A stretch of 11,917 nt of DNA, taken from the NCBI GenBank assembly GCA_018257865.1, contig JAEUBA010000293.1:1-11917 (forward strand), in the 5' to 3' direction. A model generated the notes under the pieces. That model was given only the letters and a program-made list of their open reading frames with translations. It searched no databases and had not been told where the DNA came from. How positions within the stretch are numbered: the first letter of the stretch is position 1; the number at the start of each line of letters is the position of its first letter. The position numbers and the translations under genes are program-made. The stretch comes from Stereocaulon alpinum (taxonomy: Eukaryota > Ascomycota > Lecanoromycetes > Lecanorales > Stereocaulaceae). Of the stretch, positions 6,923 to 11,917 are shown one piece after another.

Positions 6923-9900
6923 TTATTTTACTCTATCTATCTAACCTTACTACTAAGCTTTATAATATTAGTAATAATAATCTCTATTACCCTAATAAGC
7001 CTTATAATACTTTAGTAGCTCTACCGCCTTTAGCTTCTACTTATACTTAGGCTTCTTTATCTTTAGAGTTTTTATTACTAGTTTTACTTTAATAAGGAGT
7101 TTAGACTAAGAGAGCTATTCCTTAGTAAGTTAATACTATATTAAGAATCCTAACCTAACTAGCTATCTTATAGCTACTCTTATACTAATAACCTCTATTA
7201 ATATAATTCTAATATTATAAGTTTCTACCTCTTTAATAAGCTCCCCTTAAGTATCGCTAAGCTTTAGGTAGTATAGAAGAATATACTTTATATCCTAATT
7301 TCTTTATCTATAACTATAGTAGGTACTATAAACCCTTAGTACTTTTACTTTATAAAGGAAGTAGTTAAACCTATTCTTCTTACTTTAGAGTTAGACTATT
7401 ATTAAGCTTTCTACCTTTCTAAGCTTTAGGTAGTATTTATACCTTTCTCTAAATAATAGTTTATTTTATATAGGTATATAAGAGTATTTAGGGATAGTAT
7501 CTTTATATACCTTCTACTACTTAATCTACTTTATTATTACTTAGCTTTATATCTTCTTAACTAAGACGCCTACGTCTTAATACTCTTTAATATCTATTTT
7601 TAGGTTATATTAATATACCTTTCTCCTTATTACTATTACTACTTAATCCTAATCCTTTACCTTAAGCTCCTATAGGGCCTATTCTTCCTTTTTTAGTAAT
7701 AAGGTTAGATATATTAAGTATATCCTTCCTCTCCTTCCCTATAGTCTCCTATAAATTAAGCGGTTACCTTTAATTATTAAGGGGTATACTCCCCTTAGTA
7801 CTTAGTATCTTATAACTAAAGTGTCTAAATAGATTTAGATAGATATAATAACTACTTCCGCTTTTAAGACCTAAACTAGTATTACCTTATATACTCTAAG
7901 TACTATCTATAGGTAGTTATTCTATATTATTATAAGTATCTTAATATACTTTTCTATAGCTCCCCGCTCCTTAGTAGGGGTATACTATATTAGAGTAGTA
8001 AATATAAGTATAGGCCTTACTACTATACTATATACCTTTCTATACTTCTTAAATATAGCTCCTTAAGTTAATCTTATTAAGTACTTAATCGCCTAGGCTT
8101 AAGTAATAGCCTTTACCTTTATCTACGCTATATATAGGCCCTAGCGGAGTTTAGTATTAATATATAGCTTTAAGACCCTAATACTCGCTTCTAGCTTAAC
8201 CTCTATATTACTAAATTATACCGTCTCCTTTATATTAAACCTTTTAGGGGTATATAATAGATATACTAGTTTATACTTCTAAGGTACGAACGTCGCCCTA
8301 TATATTTTCGCCTATATTTAGTAGAGCTTATAGGCCTATTCTAGCTACCTATAGTTTATTTCCGTTATCTTACTATATACTAGTAGGTATATATTATCTA
8401 CGAATCCTCCTACCTATACTAAGATCTTTACCTTTAAGTATACTTTAATTAGTAGTATATTAAAGAAGAGGAATAGAATTAATAATATTAGTAATCCTTA
8501 TAAAATCCCTATTTCTACTACCTTAACTAGACTAGTCCTACCCCCTAGGGTTATTAATATTACTCTATCCTTAAGGAAGCTTATAGTTTACTAGATAATC
8601 CCCTTAGGGATTCCTTTTATCCTTAAGTTATAAAGTAGCCTTTTATAGGATATATTATTAAATACTCCTACTATATTTAGTAATAGTAAACTCGCTATAT
8701 TATTCTTACCTTAGTTCTATATTATATAGATTAAGTTTATAATAGTCTTTAGGGCTATTTCTACTAAATATCTCTTCCTACCTCCTATCTAGTATTTTAG
8801 GAGTAGGTAATTTACTTTAGCTATTCTATTAAGTTATTTTACTATTACTATCTCTAATACTTTCCTAAGTATATCTAGTAGTATAATAGGTTAATAGGCC
8901 TTAGGCTTAAAGTAATTAGTCTTCTTTAACTTCTTTAGTATTACTATATTCGCTTTATAGAACTTCTTTAGGTAGTATCTATAATCTAAGTACGCCTAAA
9001 ATACCCTTTAAAAGGTCTCCCCTATTTCTATATATACTATTCTTAGGAATCTATTTAGGATTCCTAAAATCCTTAGGGCCTTATTTACTACTAGGTACTA
9101 AATTATATCCCTTATCTCCTTTATAGTAATCTCGCTATCTATTATAATAGGCTTTAGGTAATTAGCCCCCTTAATATCTATTAGGTTTATTAGGGGTAAG
9201 AGCGGGAAGAGGACCCTCCTTAAGGCCTCTATCTTCCCTTTAAAGTCTATCGCTTTATTCCCGTTCCTATCTTTAATAGCTAGGAATTATAGTAGCTCTT
9301 TAGGGTATATACTTCTCTCCCTTCCCTATTTAATAAGTTACTATACTCCTCCTAGCCTTAATAATACTCTATAGACCCCCTTTTAGAAAGCTATTATCCT
9401 AGTCTTTTATAGGATAGTAACCTTTTTCCTTTTAGTTTAATAGAGAGCCTCCTTAGTCTATATATTTCTATTATAGCGGTAGGCCTTAAGCGCTACCTAT
9501 AATACTTTAGTAACTCTTATATATACCCTATTCTAGTATAGTTTAGCTCCAGCGTAGGGTTCCTTAAATAGGATAGTATTCTCTACTACCTCCTATAACG
9601 TAGCTATAAGCTTATTAATATATAAGTTAATCGCTTCCTTTAAGTTTAGTAAGTATCTACCTATAACCTTATTTAGGATCTTTATATATTTCTAAATCTC
9701 TTCGCTAGTCGCCTCTATCTCTATCCTTTTCTAAGCTCTCTTTTAGTATACTTAACGCTCGCTTTAGGTCTATTCTAGCTCTATTATAATTAGTATATAA
9801 TCTAACCCTATATTAAGGTCTTCTCTTACTCTATACTTCGCTATTATATTATACGCGCCTTCGGTTAGGAATATAAGGTCGATAGCGCTCTTTAAGCCCC

Positions 9901-10012
9901 TACTTTACTATATAACTAACTTCTCTAGTAGTTTAAGGATTATCCCCTTCTCTCCTACTACTTCTAATAGCCTATCTACTATTATATAATATATAGCTTA
10001 TCCTAGGAGTTC
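6923..10012 (-). pseudogene. LINE ORF2 (endonuclease C-terminus and reverse transcriptase), RIP-inactivated
   Basis: ORF2 nicks the target and copies the element RNA at the nick. Reading from 10012 downward: DRLLEVVGEKG (near 9960), then SAIDLIFLTEGA (about 9852-9889) and VREDLNIGLDYI (about 9795-9830), which match the C-terminal motifs of APE-type LINE endonucleases. In the latter the expected GSDH has become GLDY. RT motifs follow: KPKAY-PIILL (about 8890-8920), QxGGRK-like sequence (about 8780), LLLLNIVGVFNN (motif A, about 8655-8690, Asp to Asn at 8675-8677), and GGFVDN (motif C, 8393-8409, second Asp to Asn at 8393-8395). The thumb and Tyr-converted C-x2-C-x8-H-x4-C module follow, as in copy A. 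TAA/TAG codons are frequent. No RNase H domain is recognised. Confidence 0.88.
7643..8264. repeat. direct repeat of 1318-1936 (LINE copies B and C)
   Basis: About 620 bases of copy B align in the same orientation with copy C, with the gypsy element and the 3' end of B between them. Examples of transition differences: C has GTGTTAAT where B has GTATTAAT, and C has GGCACTTAATCG where B has AGTACTTAATCG. In both, B carries the RIP product. Confidence 0.82.
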
Positions 10013-10127
10013 TGATAATCCCGCGTCGTATCTAATAGCGACGATAACGAGTACGACGGGCGAGTAGGCCTACTAGGCTAGACGAGCGATCACACTAGGT
10101 TACGAACCTAACAAAATAATATAAGAT
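10011..10127. other. CpG-rich island retaining CpA, between LINE B and LINE D
   Basis: This stretch stands out from its surroundings. It has about 13 CpG steps in 90 bases (10021-10105) and still contains CpA (CACAC at 10091-10095, ACAAAA at 10111) and TpG (10013). It contains a perfect palindrome GTAGGCCTAC (10064-10073) and an inverted repeat TAGGTT-ACG-AACCTA (10096-10110). It may be single-copy host DNA that served as target, since RIP acts on duplicated DNA, or the 5' promoter region of LINE D. I see no ORF in it. Confidence 0.6.
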
Positions 10128-10150
10128 AGGGGGGGAGGAGAGAAGGGAGG
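10128..10150 (+). other. G-rich polypurine tract at the presumed LINE 5' end
   Basis: Twenty-three consecutive purines on the plus strand, including a run of eight G at 10129-10136 (counting into GGAGGAG). The run sits at the change from the CpG-rich island to RIP-mutated LINE sequence and just before ORF1, so it is a plausible 5' terminus or 5' UTR element. It could in principle form G-quadruplex-like structure. No function can be shown. Confidence 0.4.
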
Positions 10151-10159
10151 TATTAGTAG

Positions 10160-11710
10160 TAAAGGTAGATAAGGAACGCGTCCTAACGCGATAATAAGGT
10201 AATAGCGATAATAGTAGAAACCTACTAAAGGTCTATAAGGCCCTTAAGGTAGGGAAAGAATTAAAGAAAGAATATAGTATATAAAGGCTACGGAATAGGC
10301 GCTACTAGAGTTTATAGAGAAGGTCTAGGGGATACTATAAGTAAATATAAATAAGATTATATAGGGCTTCTTTTAGAATATAGTAGAAAGAATTATAGAG
10401 TATATATAGGAGAATACTACTAAAAGATACGCTATAAAGGAGTACTATAGCTAACTAACGCGTAAAGACTACCTAATTAGAAGGGTAAATAATAGCTAGG
10501 CGGATATAGCCTATATAGCCTAAAGGGGCTAAAATACTATCTACCTAGCTATACCTAGGGTAGAAGATATTAAGAAAGCGAAGTAGGTAATAGTTAGAAT
10601 TAATAATACTAGCGAAAAGATATAGATAGCTATAGCAACTCTTCCCTAACTAGTATAAATATTTAGGGGAGTAGGGGGAGTAGCTAGGGAGATTATTATA
10701 GTAAGGAGGATTATAGGGGGGATATTATTCTCTAGATAGCCTTAGTAAAGGCTAGGGAGGAGTTAGAGAAGGATAACGGGTAGGTAAGGAGACTCTATAG
10801 GTTAGTAAGAGTTCTCTAGAAGATAGTAATAGTAGCGATCTATAGAGTAGAAAAGATAATAGATATAAAGGACTAATAGGGGATCTTTAAAACCCTAAGG
10901 AAAGATAATAGGAAGCTCTACTTAGAGTTAGAGATAATAAAGGCTAAATAGCCTATATTTACGTTAAAGCTAGATATACTTAGGAGGGAAAAGAGATTCT
11001 CTATACTAATAATTAAGGTCCTAAGCCTAGAGGCAGCGAACCGGCTTATTATAGAGGGGATAGTAGTAGAGAATAGCCTCCTCTTCTATAATTACTAGGA
11101 GAGAGAAGCTGCCCCTAAGTAGTACTTTAACTACTATAGGTATAGATATATTACTAAGGTATATAAATACCCTACCTGCTATAAGATATACGCCTAAAAT
11201 TATATAACTAATAATTACGTAGAAAGAGCTAGCAGTAAGCCTAAGTGCGTAGTATATAAGAGGGAGTACTTAGTATAGAGTAAAACCTACTTAATCTAAT
11301 AAAAGGAGAATACTAAGGCTAGGTAGAGAATTAAGTGTAAGCTGAAATACTTTAAAGAGACCCTAAAGTAATACTTAGTAGGGCCTACGCCGGCGATACT
11401 AGGAAGGACTAGCTTAGAAGGGTAGCGTAAAGTAATCTCTAAAGGGAAGAGGAAGGCCTTAGAGGATATAATAGATAAGCCCTAGAAAGGAACTAGGGAG
11501 GTAGTAAAAAGGGGATAACTAATAACCCTCTCTAAAGCGGAATAAGGGTAATAGCCCCTATCTATAGAGAGGATTAGTCTAACGAATACCCTTAAATAGA
11601 CTTTAGGAGTAGTAAAGACTACTAAGACTACCTAAATATAGGAGAACGTCTAAGCGGCCCTTACCTAATAAGGAATATACCCTACCTAAAAATACTATAG
11701 TATAATATAT
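10160..11710 (+). pseudogene. LINE ORF1 (Gag-like, triple CCHC nucleic-acid-binding protein), RIP-inactivated
   Basis: ORF1 proteins coat LINE RNA. The N-terminal third is unresolved. From about 10320 to 10640 a helical region reads in one frame (LLEFIEKV, KDYLIRRVNN, IPRVEDIKKAK). From 10736 the coding look moves to frame 2 (KAREELEKDNG, a coiled-coil-like stretch, then VLSLEAANRLIIEGIVVENSL), so an indel probably lies between about 10640 and 10735. Three zinc knuckles follow at 11123-11290. Codons expected to be Cys/His at 11123, 11132, 11147, 11162, 11180, 11189, 11201, 11216, 11255, 11267 and 11288 are all TAC/TAT (Tyr). Only TGC at 11177 and 11246 survive. The last knuckle keeps the typical spacing before SKT. 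A Lys-rich tail follows. The end near 11710 overlaps the start of ORF2 and is estimated. Confidence 0.78.
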
Positions 11711-11917
11711 AGAGGAAGAAGGATACGGTGATAGTACTACTTCTTAAAAATAAAGATATAAAAGATATAGACGTATTAGCGATTTAAGAGCTAATATATA
11801 ACCTAATAAATAGAACCTTATATAATATAAGTATAAGTAGGTTCTACCTAGCCTATAGGGGAGACCTAGAGGCTAGAACGTACTTCTACGTAAATAAAAG
11901 GATAGATCCTAACGACT
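11692..11917 (+). pseudogene. LINE ORF2 N-terminus (APE endonuclease start), partial
   Basis: Frame 1 gives YNI-RKKDTVIVLLLKNKDI, then DIDVLAI-E and SRFYLAYRGD, then RTYFYVNKRIDPND at the window end. This matches the N-terminus of APE-like endonucleases of fungal LINEs. The active-site Asn is kept (AAT, 11704-11706) and so is the catalytic Glu of the IQEPW-like motif (GAG, 11788-11790), although the Gln before it is TAA (11785) and the Trp is changed. The CFY motif reads YFY. The start codon would be just before 11692 and is no longer ATG. The rest of the protein is outside the window. Confidence 0.8.

Larger units (their letters stand above)
6753..10015 (-). mobile_element. LINE (Tad1-like) copy B, 5'-truncated but with full 3' end
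   Basis: Minus-strand LINE of about 3.26 kb. In transcription order it contains the C-terminal part of the endonuclease (about 9750-10010), RT (about 9100-8270), a C-terminal zinc module, the 3' UTR (about 6922-6770) and an AATC/AATT tail at about 6753-6772, shared with copy A. It has no ORF1 and lacks the first part of the endonuclease; coding similarity begins at about 10012. It is the longest LINE copy here and the reference for A (inverted, 6755-8071) and C (direct, 7643-8264). Confidence 0.88.
1..11917. other. RIP-mutated AT-rich block of nested retrotransposons
   Basis: The whole window shows depletion of CpA and its complement TpG with an excess of TpA, while CpG remains common. In bases 1-1320 I find only about ten CpA or TpG steps, where well over a hundred would be expected at this base composition. 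In-frame stops in the decayed genes are TAA and TAG at places where the family has Gln or Trp, and ATG codons are nearly absent. Repeated copies in the window differ by transitions. Known biology: CpA-directed C-to-T change in duplicated DNA is RIP, typical of Pezizomycotina. Inference: this is a heterochromatic, gene-free AT block of such a genome. Confidence 0.93.
10128..11917 (+). mobile_element. LINE copy D, 5' portion (ORF1 and start of ORF2), cut by window edge
   Basis: Plus-strand LINE beginning near a polypurine G-run and containing ORF1 with three zinc knuckles followed by the N-terminal endonuclease part of ORF2 in a different frame. That ORF1-ORF2 order and frame change is typical of Tad1/I-type LINEs. 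The 5' end is estimated, not proven. D and B share no overlapping part of ORF2 here, so whether they are one family, or one split element, cannot be decided from the window. The element is RIP-mutated throughout. Confidence 0.82.

Noticed and set aside
10096..10110. GGTTACGAACC, reminiscent of a tRNA T-arm or RNA polymerase III B box
   Set aside because: It has an extra base compared with GGTTCGAACC, and I could not fold flanking sequence into an acceptor, D and anticodon arm. I kept it only as an inverted repeat.
1..11917. CRISPR array, bacterial operon, phage or intact host gene
   Set aside because: There are no short regularly spaced repeats, no open reading frames of useful length, and all recognisable coding signals belong to eukaryotic retrotransposons with RIP damage.

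Overview
The window reads as a graveyard of retrotransposons in a filamentous ascomycete (Pezizomycotina), destroyed by repeat-induced point mutation (RIP). The sequence is roughly two-thirds A+T. TpA is everywhere and CpA/TpG is almost gone: I count only about ten in the first 1.3 kb. CpG survives. This is the CpA-to-TpA pattern of RIP, and it explains why no real gene stays open: CAA, CAG and TGG codons became stops and ATG became ATA. Copies of the same element within the window differ almost only by C/T and G/A transitions. I see no intact gene, rRNA, tRNA or CRISPR. The species cannot be named from this sequence.

Layout from left to right. (A) 1-1316, plus strand: the 3' part of a non-LTR (LINE, Tad1-like) element, with the C-terminus of ORF2, the 3' UTR and an AATC/AATT tail. 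(C) about 1313-1936, minus strand: a fragment of the same LINE family, inverted relative to A and abutting A's 3' end, so A probably inserted into C. (Gypsy) about 1937-6190, plus strand: a Ty3/gypsy LTR retrotransposon without visible LTRs. It has a gag remnant with a zinc knuckle, then protease, reverse transcriptase, RNase H and integrase in one frame across 3.2 kb. (Unassigned) 6191-6752: a fully RIP-mutated stretch, possibly the 3' end of the gypsy element. (B) about 6753-10015, minus strand: a longer copy of the LINE, with the endonuclease C-terminal part, RT, C-terminal zinc module, 3' UTR and tail. (Island) about 10011-10127: a short CpG-rich stretch that keeps CpA. (D) about 10128-11917, plus strand: the 5' part of a LINE, with ORF1 (three zinc knuckles) and the start of ORF2 (endonuclease), running off the window.

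None of these elements can work as written. Catalytic Asp codons have become Asn (RT, RNase H), the integrase Glu has become Lys, and nearly all zinc-binding Cys/His codons have become Tyr. Reading frames are nonetheless almost free of indels, so protein family and domain order remain readable. The points most worth checking are the CpG-rich island between B and D, the possibility that B and D are one element split by a twin-priming inversion, and the nesting order of A, C and the gypsy element.
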